64,000 nt of DNA from Gracilimonas sp965227785 (GCF_965227785.1 NZ_OZ245785.1:992001-1056000); one strand, 5' to 3'; shown: positions 1-8,254, numbered from the stretch's first letter. Notes: generated by a model from the letters alone, not told the origin. Numbers and translations are program-made.

Positions 1-255
1 GTCAATCACCTTCGTTTGTGATTTCGGAGTATCTGCGCCTGAACCGGCCGTGAATACAACCGCATCAATATCCTGATAAGCATGGCTGAAATCTTCTTCG
101 AGATCTGCAAGAACCGTTTCTATTTCATACTCATTAAACCGTTCAACTTGCTCTTCTTTGCGGACCATCGCTACCGGATTATGTCCGGCATCATGTAATC
201 GGTGTACCAACCTGCTTCCTATTTGTCCGTTTGCTCCTATAACTAAAACTCTCAT
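1..255 (-). CDS. NAD(P)-binding SDR-like protein, C-terminus cut by window edge
   Basis: The first 85 codons of a minus-strand gene are present; the rest lies beyond the left edge. It starts at ATG 255-253 with MRVLVIGANGQIGSRL, a Rossmann-fold dinucleotide-binding motif (GANGQIG) at the very N-terminus. Beta-strand-like VVFTAG follows near residue 70. This pattern fits the atypical short-chain dehydrogenase / NmrA-like NAD(P)H-binding family (YwnB and similar). Substrate and reaction cannot be told from the fragment. A purine-rich stretch just upstream of the ATG (AGAGA) may serve as ribosome-binding site. It is divergent from the phosphofructokinase gene, with a 165-base intergenic region between the two starts. 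Confidence 0.8.
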   Translation of the reverse strand, partial: MRVLVIGANGQIGSRLVHRLHDAGHNPVAMVRKEEQVERFNEYEIETVLADLEEDFSHAYQDIDAVVFTAGSGADTPKSQTKVID

Positions 256-384
256 TCTCTTTTTTTGTATTGGATTTCAGCTATGTAAATGGCTGGTCAA
301 CTCTTTTCGTTTCAGATATCCTGTACCGATACGACTGCTTAGTTTTTGACCCTTTATCATATTATTAATTCAGTCAAAATCATT

Positions 385-391
385 TATTTTG
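385..391 (+). promoter_or_regulatory. Possible Bacteroidota-type -7 box upstream of pfkA
   Basis: TATTTTG lies 30 bases before the pfkA ATG. It is one base shorter than the Bacteroidota consensus TAnnTTTG. Similar strings occur upstream of the ybaK-like gene (18621) and nagB (24205). No clear -33 element is visible, so this is weak. Confidence 0.25.
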
Positions 392-420
392 ATTATCAAA
401 TTTCATCGAAAGAACCTGTT

Positions 421-1515
421 ATGAAGAAAATTCTTGTTACAACCGGCGGCGGTGACTGCCCCGGACTGAATGCGGTAATCCGGGCCATCGTAAAGCGTGC
501 TGCCCAAACTAACGATTGGGAAGTGTATGGCAGTATTGAGGCGTTCAACGGAGCCCTGCGAACGCCCAAAGAAATCATCAGGCTGACCGACAAAGAAGTG
601 GCCGGAATTCATGCCAAAGGCGGAACCATCCTGAAGACCACCAACAAAGGGGGTCCTTTTAACTGGCCGGTAAAGCTTGAAGATGGTTCCTGGACTACCG
701 AAGACCGCTCCGATGAAATGATAGCGTACCTGAAAGAGGAAGGCTTTGACGGTGTAATAAATATTGGCGGCGATGGATCTCAGAAAATCAGTCATCAACT
801 ACAGGAGAAAGGCCTGAATGTAATTGGTGTTCCCAAAACCATCGACAACGACCTTTCCTCCACCGACTACACTTTTGGATTCCAAACCGCTGTGGATATT
901 GCCACCGATGCAGTAGACAAATTGGTAACCACTGCCTCCAGTCATCACCGTTTGATGATTCTCGAAGTAATGGGGCGCGGAGCCGGCTGGATTGCCCTTC
1001 ATTCTGCCATTGCCGGTGGAGCTGAAGTTTGCCTGATTCCTGAAATTCCGTACGACATCAACAAAGTGCTGGAGAAAATTAACAGTCGCTATAAAGAAGG
1101 GCGTGGTTTTGCCATTGTTGTGATTGCCGAAGGTGCCAAAGTAAAAGAAGGTTCTGTGGTTGCCCGGGAAAGCGATGAAGTAGGCTACCGAAACAAACGG
1201 CTGGGCGGAGTGGCTTATCAATTATCCGATCAGCTGAAGTCAGCCGGTTTTGAGCATGACATCCGGGAAATGGTATTGGGACATTTACAGCGTGGAGGGA
1301 AGCCCGAAGCCTTCGACCGCATTCTTGCCACGCAGTTTGGGGTGAAAGCCATGGAACTGGCTATTGGAGGCAAGTTCGGGCAAATGGTTGCTTTCGTCGA
1401 TCAGGAAATCGTGTCCGTCCCACTTTCAGAAGCCGCCAAAGGCAACAACCTTGTAGATCCAAACAGCTTTTTAGTTCAAACGGCTAAAGGAGTAGGGATT
1501 AGTTTCGGGGATTAA
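421..1515 (+). CDS. pfkA: 6-phosphofructokinase
   Basis: Phosphofructokinase (364 aa) phosphorylates fructose 6-phosphate in glycolysis in the cytoplasm. I chose ATG 421 because MKKILVTTGGGDCPGLNAV is the normal family N-terminus; an upstream in-frame extension to 346 has no family-like sequence. Visible motifs are the phosphate-donor loop GGGDCPGLNAVIRAIV (about residues 9-24), GGDGS (116-120), catalytic PKTIDND (138-144), MGRGAGW and the C-terminal LGHLQRGG. Gly119 (E. coli Gly104 position) argues for ATP as donor, since PPi enzymes usually carry Asp there; Lys139 (E. coli Gly124 position) is typical of the group III and PPi-related lineage. ATP dependence is therefore likely but not proven. 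It appears to be a single-gene unit. Confidence 0.95.
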   Translation: MKKILVTTGGGDCPGLNAVIRAIVKRAAQTNDWEVYGSIEAFNGALRTPKEIIRLTDKEVAGIHAKGGTILKTTNKGGPFNWPVKLEDGSWTTEDRSDEMIAYLKEEGFDGVINIGGDGSQKISHQLQEKGLNVIGVPKTIDNDLSSTDYTFGFQTAVDIATDAVDKLVTTASSHHRLMILEVMGRGAGWIALHSAIAGGAEVCLIPEIPYDINKVLEKINSRYKEGRGFAIVVIAEGAKVKEGSVVARESDEVGYRNKRLGGVAYQLSDQLKSAGFEHDIREMVLGHLQRGGKPEAFDRILATQFGVKAMELAIGGKFGQMVAFVDQEIVSVPLSEAAKGNNLVDPNSFLVQTAKGVGISFGD

Positions 1516-1575
1516 GAATGTGCCATTAAAAAGAAGTGCTTTCTAAGATTCATCAATCTAAAAATTATAGTTCAA

Positions 1576-2100
1576 ATGAAGTTCAATTTCGATCATTCGG
1601 TTAACATTCTGCAACGTACTCCAGCTATTCTGAATGAAATGCTAAGTAATCTCCCACCTAAGTGGATCGATACCAACGAAGGTTCAAACACCTGGAGTCC
1701 TTATGATGTGGTAGGCCATCTCATCCATGGAGAGAAAACTGACTGGGTTCCAAGAATGGAAATTATTCTTTCTGACAAAACAGATAAAAAATTCCAACCA
1801 TTTAACCGGTTTGCTCAATTCGAGGAAAGCAAAGGTAAGTCTATGGAGAAACTTCTTGAAGAATTTAAAGACTTGCGTAATACAAATATTGAACTGCTAA
1901 GGAATCAAAAACTTGTACCTGCTGACCTTGAGAAAAAAGGTATCCATCCAGATTTTGGAGAAGTAAATTTATCCCAATTATTGAGTGCCTGGGTAGTACA
2001 TGACCTTAACCATATCGCACAAATATCCCGTGTAATGGCCAGCCTTTACAAATCAGAAGTAGGCCCGTGGGTTAATTACCTGGGAATATTAAAGCAGTAA
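1576..2100 (+). CDS. DinB-family (DinB_2) putative metal-binding protein
   Basis: A 174-aa protein of the DinB/YfiT-like four-helix bundle superfamily. The family's spaced metal-ligand histidines are visible in VVGHLIHGEKTDW near residues 45-57 and in VVHDLNHIAQ near residues 141-150. Family members include thiol-dependent transferases and many uncharacterised stress-related proteins, so the reaction is unknown. There is no signal peptide; it should be cytoplasmic. It follows pfkA after 60 bases on the same strand and is convergent with the AAA ATPase gene, only 11 bases away. Base composition looks more AT-rich than pfkA, judged by eye. Confidence 0.8.
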   Translation: MKFNFDHSVNILQRTPAILNEMLSNLPPKWIDTNEGSNTWSPYDVVGHLIHGEKTDWVPRMEIILSDKTDKKFQPFNRFAQFEESKGKSMEKLLEEFKDLRNTNIELLRNQKLVPADLEKKGIHPDFGEVNLSQLLSAWVVHDLNHIAQISRVMASLYKSEVGPWVNYLGILKQ

Positions 2101-2111
2101 CAATTTGGTTT

Positions 2112-3824
2112 CTACCCAACCCTGAACTTCAGTTCATCAATCTTGGACAGAATTTCATCCCGATCCATCTCACGGTATCGTTCAGGGAGTAACTCCTTTG
2201 ACGTACATTCTATCACCGCACTCAGAGTCTGAAGTTCCACTTCTTCCGGATAGGTTGGCGGTAAAAAATCAGCTAAAGCCGCATCCAGAATTTCGGGGGT
2301 TACTTTCTTTCTTCCTTCTGCGGCTGCGCGGAATTTAGCCCGGGTTAAGGCTGCTTCCATATCGGCTCCGGAAAAGGTTTTAAAGCCCTCTTCAATAACG
2401 GCCGGAATATATTCTTCGGTCATCTGCAGACCCGTTTTTTTGCGCATAGCTTCGAAGAGTTCTACCCGTTCTTCGTTGGTGTGGGGCGGGAATAAAGCAA
2501 GGTGTTCCTCCGCTCTACCCTGTCGCTTCAAGTCAATAGGCATGAGATCGGGCCGGGCCGTCATCAGGAACCAGACGATGCGTCCCCGGTTGGTAGTATC
2601 ACTCATAAAGGTGGCAATCTGGGAAAACACCCGGCTTGAAACCCCACTGTCTCCGCTGGCATCCCGGTCGCCAAGGTAAGCATCGGCTTCATCAATCATC
2701 ACCGCTACAGGCGACATAGCTTTGAGCAGAGAAAGGATCTTCTCCAGGTTTCCCTCAGTCACCCCCTGCCACTGACTTCGGAAGTTTTTGAGTTTTACCA
2801 TCGGGATACCTACCTCGCTGGCAAAACAGGTTACCAAAAAGGTTTTACCCGTTCCCACCGGACCGCAAACCAGGTACCCCATGGGCATTACATCCTGCCT
2901 GCCGGCTTTCAATGCTTTTACAGCCTGTCGAAGATGTGATTTAACATGCTTATGACCTGCTACATTATCCAGACTATACTCGGTTTCCACAAACTCCAGA
3001 AGTCCATAAGCTTCCGCTTCAATCAGTTCTTTCTTGGTCTCAGAAAGCCCCTCAAAAGTAATCTTCTCTTTATTCTCGCGGGCATGAGACAACACACTGC
3101 GGATGTTCACAAAATTCAGCCCCGCCGTTTGCTGCGCAATGATATCCGGCTTGACGGCAGAAATTTCTTTCCAATCATCATTCTTTGTCTCAAATTCAAT
3201 GAACTGTTTTCGTTCTTGCTCGCCCGGAATGTTGATCTTTATGTCAGTAGTGTATGGATTCTGAACCAAAGTCTTATTTAGGTCTGCCAGGTTCTCGGTT
3301 ATCATCACCGTGGTAAAATCGGAAGCCAGGAACATCGGGTCATGCGCCCAGCGTGAAAGATATACCATTGATGTTCGGTCTTCATTCCCAATGGAAGCTG
3401 CATCACTCATTGGCACAATGGTCTCGGCATAATCAATGATCAGCGCCACGCTTTTCTTTTGATCAAGGCGAAGGCGGAAATACTGCTCCAGTAGTGACAT
3501 AACCCGAACCGGGTCTTTCGGCATCTTCTTGGCATATTCGGTTCCCACCAAGCTATCCCGCCCGGCTATAGCCTGATTGAAATCAGCCTGAGATTCTTTA
3601 TCCCGAAAATAAATGCCGGATGCACGATCGTAGAAAATCACAAAGTCACGGGCCCCGAAAAATTCATCGGATAAAAACGACTTCAGGCGATTAAATTCCG
3701 TTCCTTCGTCCGTTTTCAGCGAAACCAGATCATGAACGTTCCCATGAAGTATAAACTGGTTGATGGTTCTGCTCAGATATTTCCGGGCAAATTCCTGCGA
3801 CCATTTTGGATAGTGATCAAACAT
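2112..3824 (-). CDS. AAA+ ATPase, Ycf46-like with degenerate N-terminal half
   Basis: A 570-aa cytoplasmic AAA+ protein. The C-terminal half has Walker A GPVGTGKT (321-328), Walker B VAVMIDEADAY (about 373-383), a sensor-1-like WFLMTARPD and an arginine-finger-like LKRQGRAEEH segment. The N-terminal half (about 1-260) carries a Walker-B-like strand VALIIDYAE (about 126-134) without a recognisable Walker A, suggesting an inactive ATPase module. Such a degenerate-plus-active arrangement is known from Ycf46-type AAA proteins, but assignment to that subfamily is inference. The partner is unknown. Just upstream, between this gene and the CNNM-type gene, lies a long palindromic repeat. Confidence 0.85.
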   Translation of the reverse strand: MFDHYPKWSQEFARKYLSRTINQFILHGNVHDLVSLKTDEGTEFNRLKSFLSDEFFGARDFVIFYDRASGIYFRDKESQADFNQAIAGRDSLVGTEYAKKMPKDPVRVMSLLEQYFRLRLDQKKSVALIIDYAETIVPMSDAASIGNEDRTSMVYLSRWAHDPMFLASDFTTVMITENLADLNKTLVQNPYTTDIKINIPGEQERKQFIEFETKNDDWKEISAVKPDIIAQQTAGLNFVNIRSVLSHARENKEKITFEGLSETKKELIEAEAYGLLEFVETEYSLDNVAGHKHVKSHLRQAVKALKAGRQDVMPMGYLVCGPVGTGKTFLVTCFASEVGIPMVKLKNFRSQWQGVTEGNLEKILSLLKAMSPVAVMIDEADAYLGDRDASGDSGVSSRVFSQIATFMSDTTNRGRIVWFLMTARPDLMPIDLKRQGRAEEHLALFPPHTNEERVELFEAMRKKTGLQMTEEYIPAVIEEGFKTFSGADMEAALTRAKFRAAAEGRKKVTPEILDAALADFLPPTYPEEVELQTLSAVIECTSKELLPERYREMDRDEILSKIDELKFRVG

Positions 3825-3842
3825 GTATTTAACGTTTTGAAA

Positions 3843-3917
3843 GTGTGAATGTGTTTACGTGCGAACGTGTTTAAATTTTCCATTTGTAAACACGTTCGCA
3901 CATTAACACCTCAACAC
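3843..3917. repeat. 75-bp palindrome built from four 15-mer units
   Basis: Two direct copies at 16-base spacing, GTGTGAATGTGTTTA (3843-3857) and GTGCGAACGTGTTTA (3859-3873), are followed after 13 bases by two inverted copies: TAAACACGTTCGCAC (3887-3901), the exact reverse complement of unit 2, and a degenerate one (3903-3917, 11 of 15 matching unit 1). Transcribed, it would give a long hairpin downstream of the CNNM-type gene and upstream of the AAA gene. It may act in termination or RNA stability, or be a mobile-repeat remnant. Confidence 0.85.
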
Positions 3918-3921
3918 ATAA

Positions 3922-5199
3922 TTACTCGATTATTATGAGCTTAACCGTTTCAATGCGACTGGGTGTGGCTTTACTGATAATGAATTTTTTACCCTCAATC
4001 ACCACTTCCTCATTTACTTTTGGAATACGCCCTAAATGATTGATAATGAATCCCGCTACGGTATCATACTCGGAAGGTTCCAGCGGAAGTTCAATTTCTT
4101 CAAATTTTTCCATCAACTCATGGATTTCCACATTCCCGCTCACTACATAAGTGTTTTCAGAAAGCTTCTTCATGATTTCATCTTCCACATCGTATTCGTC
4201 CTGAATATCTCCCACCACCTCTTCCAGCAAGTCCTCGATGGTGACCATACCGGCTGTTCCTCCATATTCATCCAATACTATGGCTACCGACATATTCGAT
4301 TGTCGAAACTCAGTGAGTAAGTCCTTTGATTTTTTACTGGACGGCACCAATTTTACCGGGCGGATGATTTCGTTAAGGGATTTCGGCGAATGGAAGAAAT
4401 CATGCGCAAATACCACGCCGATCACATCATCAATAGACTCCCGATATACCGGCAGCTTGGAATGTCCGGATTGTATAAAAAGAGCCGTTACCTCCTCAAT
4501 AGGTGTATCTTTCTCCACCGCTTCAATTTCAATGCGGGGTATCATGGAGTCTTTAACTCTTTTATTGGAAAGCTCCAGTACATTATGCAGAATCTCGGAG
4601 TCATCCTCGTCAATATCTTCACTTCCCCCGCTGTCCCGCAGTTCCTTAAAAATCATTTCCACATCCTGCCGGCGGTAATAACTTTCAACCACCTCGGCAT
4701 CACTAACCAGCCATCGGATCAGGAGATTGGATGAGCCTTTCGAAATCTCGATGAGCGGACGAAAAAGGTAATAAGAAAAGCGAAGGGGGATTGAAATAAC
4801 AGCGATCATATTATCGGCCAGTGCCCGAAAAATAGCCTTGGGTAAAATCTCCCCAAACAACATAATTACCACAGATGCGATGATGGTCTGAATTATCAGG
4901 ACCTGAATTTCGGAAGGAACCACACCAAACCAGGCTTCTCCGTATACCTGAATCGGCTCTACCAGAAAGATGGCCATAAAGGTAGCGTAGAGAACATTCA
5001 CAATATTATTCCCGACCAGCGTGGTCGTGAGAAAAGTCTCCGGCTTTCGCGTAAAAAACTCGATGGAGTTGGAAAGAAAGTTATTCTTTCGGGAAGCCAC
5101 TTCCAGCTTAAGCTTATTGGCCGTTACAAAGGCGATTTCCGATCCCGAGAAAAAGCCACTCAAAAGTATGGTTATGACAATCAGGGCAAACTCAATCAT
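3922..5199 (-). CDS. CNNM/CorC-family (DUF21-CBS-HlyC) membrane protein
   Basis: A 425-aa inner-membrane protein of the 'hemolysin C / CorC / CNNM' family, whose better-studied members affect Mg2+ or Co2+ transport. The N-terminal DUF21 domain has hydrophobic segments at about residues 1-22, 60-82, 95-120 and 130-150, including the usual FSGSEIAF motif early on. A CBS pair occupies roughly residues 210-330 (PRIEIEAVEKDTPIEEV and VLDEYGGTAGMVTIEDLLEE). A CorC_HlyC C-terminal domain ends the protein with GFIINHLGRIP. In Bacteroidota a homologue, GldE, is tied to gliding; nothing here shows that role. It lies 89 bases after the enoyl-CoA hydratase gene and may be co-transcribed. Substrate is unknown. 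Confidence 0.9.
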   Translation of the reverse strand: MIEFALIVITILLSGFFSGSEIAFVTANKLKLEVASRKNNFLSNSIEFFTRKPETFLTTTLVGNNIVNVLYATFMAIFLVEPIQVYGEAWFGVVPSEIQVLIIQTIIASVVIMLFGEILPKAIFRALADNMIAVISIPLRFSYYLFRPLIEISKGSSNLLIRWLVSDAEVVESYYRRQDVEMIFKELRDSGGSEDIDEDDSEILHNVLELSNKRVKDSMIPRIEIEAVEKDTPIEEVTALFIQSGHSKLPVYRESIDDVIGVVFAHDFFHSPKSLNEIIRPVKLVPSSKKSKDLLTEFRQSNMSVAIVLDEYGGTAGMVTIEDLLEEVVGDIQDEYDVEDEIMKKLSENTYVVSGNVEIHELMEKFEEIELPLEPSEYDTVAGFIINHLGRIPKVNEEVVIEGKKFIISKATPSRIETVKLIIIE

Positions 5200-5288
5200 A
5201 GTTTACCCCGGTTTTTATTAGGTGTGAAGAGAAAAAGAAATGTGCTACCCGATGGAGGTTCGTCTTTCATTCAACAATCAGTTCGTTT

Positions 5289-6068
5289 CTATTTACCGGA
5301 GAAGTTAGGTTTTCTCTTTTCAAGAAATGCGCCGGTGCCTTCTTTAAAATCAGCAGTACCACATAATTCTCCAAACAACCGGGCTTCGGTTTCGAAACCA
5401 TTTTCGGAATCAGCATCCTGAACGGCCAGAATGGCATTCTTGATAGCCAAAGGACCTTGCTTCATAATCTTGGACAGCATCGATTTGGCCTCATCAACCA
5501 CTGAATGTTCCGTAACCTGATTTACCAAACCGATTTCAAAGGCCTCATCCGCTTTTATCTGTCGGCCGGTCATGATCAATTCCAAAGCCTTTCCGCGCCC
5601 TACAAGTCGGGTTAGTCGTTGCGTGCCTCCATAACCGGGAATTAGTCCCAGACTTACTTCCGGTAAACCAAAAGCAGCTTTTTCGAAAGCTATTCTCATG
5701 TGACAGGCCATCGCGAGTTCACATCCCCCGCCGAGAGCATAGCCGTTTACGGCGGCAATCACAGGGATGGTCAGGTCTTCAATCTTTTGGAAAATATCCT
5801 GTCCTTTTTTGGATACCTTTTCTCCGGAAACAGGATCCAGCGAGCTCAGTTCTTTGATATCAGCACCGGCTACAAAAGCCTTTTCTCCGGCCCCGGTTAT
5901 CACCAGCGATTTCACCTGATAATTCTCTTTGATGGCATCAATGGCTTCATCGAGCTCATCCAGCACCTGATTGTTCAGAGCGTTGAGTTTGTCGGGGCGG
6001 TTAATGGTAAGCGTGCAAATGCCTGATTCATCGACTTCTACAAGAAGCGTTTCGTAAACCTGGTCCAT
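5289..6068 (-). CDS. Enoyl-CoA hydratase/isomerase family protein
   Basis: A 259-aa crotonase-fold enzyme predicted to hydrate trans-2-enoyl-CoA in fatty-acid beta-oxidation or a related acyl-CoA pathway. The oxyanion-hole and CoA motifs KAFVAGADIKEL and NGYALGGGCELAM are present. Both catalytic glutamates of true hydratases are kept: Glu117 in GGCEL and Glu137 in GLPEV, with the usual 20-residue spacing. Length is normal for a monofunctional enzyme. The start is only 3 bases after the stop of the preceding membrane coiled-coil gene, so it sits in the psp-like operon, an unexpected partner. No other beta-oxidation gene is nearby, so the exact pathway is open. Confidence 0.92.
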   Translation of the reverse strand: MDQVYETLLVEVDESGICTLTINRPDKLNALNNQVLDELDEAIDAIKENYQVKSLVITGAGEKAFVAGADIKELSSLDPVSGEKVSKKGQDIFQKIEDLTIPVIAAVNGYALGGGCELAMACHMRIAFEKAAFGLPEVSLGLIPGYGGTQRLTRLVGRGKALELIMTGRQIKADEAFEIGLVNQVTEHSVVDEAKSMLSKIMKQGPLAIKNAILAVQDADSENGFETEARLFGELCGTADFKEGTGAFLEKRKPNFSGK

Positions 6069-6071
6069 ATT

Positions 6072-6956
6072 TTATTCTTTGACTTTCTTAGCGGGTTTTA
6101 TTTCCGATTGTACCTCATCAGAGAGTTCATCCAAAATGGAATCAAAATCCAGATCGTTCTCCCATTCGGTAGTGTACTCGGGTAAAATATCCTGATCTAA
6201 GTCGTCAATCAATTGTGAAGTTTCTTCTACTTCTGTCAGCAGGTTATCAAGCTGGAAACCAATCTCTTCCGGGTTGCTCATGGTCATAGACTGCTCATAG
6301 ATATACCTGACGGCATCTTCTATGGTTTCCAGATGCGTTTCACACACCAGGTATTTCTCTTTGGCCACGTTAAATTTCTTAAGCCGTTTTTGCATAATGG
6401 CAACGCGTCGGGCTTTTGTGCGCTTGAGCTTCTCCGATTCCAGTGTCTTAATTTCTTCAATTTGCCGTATCACTTCTTCCTTCAAGCTGCTTTCCAGAGA
6501 CGTATTCAGATATACTTCGTACCGTTTAATTAAATCAAGCAAGGTGAGGTAATTCCCCAGCAATTCGTCGATTTTCTTTCCGATGTTATCCAGCAAACCC
6601 TGCGAGCTGTACGGCAACTTCTCAAAGTTTTCCTGCACCAGTTTGGCCAGGTGTTTTAATACCAGAAATCGCTTTTGAGACTTATTGTCTAGCGACTGAA
6701 ACAGCTCTTTTTCGTTATTGGCTGCGTGTCGTTCTTTTATCTTCTTCAGTTCCAGCTTTTTACGGAAGCGTGGTAGTTTAGGCACAATTCCCAGATACAT
6801 AAGTTCGAGTCCGAAAACAGAAGTGAGTAAAAGGCTGGAGAAATCCCCCAAGCCGGTCATAAAAAAAGCAGTAAGTGTAGAAACCAGCAGCACCCCTAAA
6901 TTTATGGGGTTCATAAAGGCTTCCCGGGTATAATTGATATTCAGTTCGTCACTCAT
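6072..6956 (-). CDS. Membrane-anchored coiled-coil protein of the psp-like operon
   Basis: A 294-aa protein I do not recognise. Residues about 15-60 hold two hydrophobic segments (PINLGVLLVSTLTAFFM and SLLLTSVFGLELMYLGIV), consistent with a hairpin in the inner membrane. The rest is charged and helical, probably coiled coil, with Lys/Arg-rich stretches at about 60-75 and 175-195 and an acidic C-terminus. Its ATG overlaps the stop of the upstream gene (ATGA), showing translational coupling with the short PspA-like gene, and enoyl-CoA hydratase follows 3 bases later. A membrane partner or anchor for PspA-like assemblies is plausible from context only. Confidence 0.75.
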   Translation of the reverse strand: MSDELNINYTREAFMNPINLGVLLVSTLTAFFMTGLGDFSSLLLTSVFGLELMYLGIVPKLPRFRKKLELKKIKERHAANNEKELFQSLDNKSQKRFLVLKHLAKLVQENFEKLPYSSQGLLDNIGKKIDELLGNYLTLLDLIKRYEVYLNTSLESSLKEEVIRQIEEIKTLESEKLKRTKARRVAIMQKRLKKFNVAKEKYLVCETHLETIEDAVRYIYEQSMTMSNPEEIGFQLDNLLTEVEETSQLIDDLDQDILPEYTTEWENDLDFDSILDELSDEVQSEIKPAKKVKE

Positions 6957-7417
6957 GATTCAGGTTCTGATGAATTATCTTTGCTATCTGAAGACGGCTT
7001 TTTATTACCAATAGTTTTTTCGGTACGGATTTCATCGGCATGTTTTTCGATCTCATTATAGAGCATGCCCATTTCGGCCTTCACTTGCTTCAGGGTCTGC
7101 TTGGCTTTCTGCTTCTTCAACTCTTCGTCAAGCTCTTCTTTCTTGATTTTACTGCCGGAAGCGGTGTCTTCGTCTTCCAGGCTATCCATAGCTACGTCAA
7201 GACGGGCTTCCACATTGGTGACCTTCTCACGCACTTTGCCGAGAAATTCATCTACGCTTTCCAGCAGATTATCGGCATTCATGTTATTGACTGCCTGGGA
7301 TATCTTCCCTTTCTGCTCGGCTTGTTTCAGCCGTTGTTTCGCCTCTTTAATACGCCGATAGTGCTCTTTGTATTCTTCTTTGAGACGTTCCCGTTCTTGT
7401 TCACTTTTGCTGCTCAT
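6953..7417 (-). CDS. Short coiled-coil protein resembling the C-terminal part of PspA
   Basis: A 154-aa, highly charged, predicted helical protein without a signal peptide. Two segments match the neighbouring PspA: EARLDVAMDSL (70-80) against EARMEIALDSI (181-191 of PspA), and KTIGNKKPSSD (134-144) against KTVGNKEKSSS (240-250). The middle also shares an LKQVKAEMG / VEQFKMEMG pattern. It therefore looks like a shortened paralogue that lacks the long PspA alpha1-alpha3 hairpin. It starts 9 bases after the pspA stop and overlaps the next gene by 4 bases. A regulatory or capping role in PspA polymers is inference. Confidence 0.75.
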   Translation of the reverse strand: MSSKSEQERERLKEEYKEHYRRIKEAKQRLKQAEQKGKISQAVNNMNADNLLESVDEFLGKVREKVTNVEARLDVAMDSLEDEDTASGSKIKKEELDEELKKQKAKQTLKQVKAEMGMLYNEIEKHADEIRTEKTIGNKKPSSDSKDNSSEPES

Positions 7418-7426
7418 GGCTATTTC

Positions 7427-8179
7427 TTATGAACTGCTTTTTTCTTTATTGCCCACCGTTTTGGAGCTGTCTTTTTCCTTGGCCGGTTCTTCTTCATCAA
7501 TATTGATAGATCCGCTCTTCTCACCCATCTCCATCTTAAACTGCTCAACTAAAGACTTGGCTCTTAGTTTCTCGGCATTCGCTTCGATTTCCATAGTTTC
7601 GGTATCGATACTGTCGAGCGCGATTTCCATACGGGCTTCGTTTTTAGCCGACTGCTCGTTGATTCGGTTAATCATCTCATCATGAGTAGCATCAATTCCG
7701 CCCACTTCAAACTGTTCCAGCGTATCCGCAATCTTGGCTTGCCATTCGGAGCGCTCGCTTGCCCGTAATGCTTCTTTGGCTTCCTGGATCTTGCGATCTT
7801 TCTCACGCATGAATACTTTTTTCACCTTGATCGCTTTCTCATAGGCTTTTTCAGCAAAAGCAAGCTGATCTTTGGTGTGCGCATAATTTTCTTTTGCTTT
7901 CTCTAACTGTAGTGCATATCCCTCGGCAATATCATCACGATCGGCCTGGATAGCGGACTTCACTTTTGCCGTCAAATCCTGAATCGCCTTTTCGTTTCGA
8001 TTCATTTCTTTTTGGAGCATCAGCAGGTTGGCTTTAACCGTAGCGATATTCTCGTTCATCTGGGGAATTTGATCATTCAGGTCCCGGATGTTTTGCTCAA
8101 GGATGAGTTTTGGATCTTCCATTGAGCTTATTAAGCCACCGAACATAGATTTGATTGCGCGGATAAATCGTTGAAACAT
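7427..8179 (-). CDS. pspA: PspA/IM30 (Vipp1) family membrane-stress protein
   Basis: A 250-aa PspA/IM30 protein, a bacterial ESCRT-III homologue that binds and remodels the inner membrane under stress. The N-terminus MFQRFIRAIKSMFGGLIS can form the amphipathic membrane helix alpha0, followed by the family hallmark EDPKLILEQNIRDL (about 21-34) and a long coiled coil to about residue 200. The tail is acidic and Ser/Lys-rich (to residue 250), longer than in E. coli PspA. No pspF, pspB or pspC is in the window; instead two coiled-coil proteins follow in the same operon. Upstream are 75 bases to the phosphorylase stop, which may contain its own promoter. Confidence 0.92.
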   Translation of the reverse strand: MFQRFIRAIKSMFGGLISSMEDPKLILEQNIRDLNDQIPQMNENIATVKANLLMLQKEMNRNEKAIQDLTAKVKSAIQADRDDIAEGYALQLEKAKENYAHTKDQLAFAEKAYEKAIKVKKVFMREKDRKIQEAKEALRASERSEWQAKIADTLEQFEVGGIDATHDEMINRINEQSAKNEARMEIALDSIDTETMEIEANAEKLRAKSLVEQFKMEMGEKSGSINIDEEEPAKEKDSSKTVGNKEKSSS

Positions 8180-8254
8180 AGTACTTTCCTTTATTTTTGA
8201 ATGCCCTGTTAAACTACAAACTAAATTAACCGATTATTAGTGTATTTCAAGCAG

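Noticed and set aside
346..420. N-terminal extension of the phosphofructokinase
   Set aside because: The extra 25 codons have no family-like sequence, while ATG 421 starts exactly at the conserved MKKILVTTGGGD N-terminus.
403..1221. Two long antisense open frames opposite pfkA (403-798 and 799-1221, minus)
   Set aside because: They show no protein-like motifs and lie opposite a strongly conserved enzyme; they are by-products of its codon pattern.
3843..3917. CRISPR-like array
   Set aside because: Units are in inverted as well as direct orientation, with 1- or 13-base gaps and no spacers of equal length; no cas genes are nearby.
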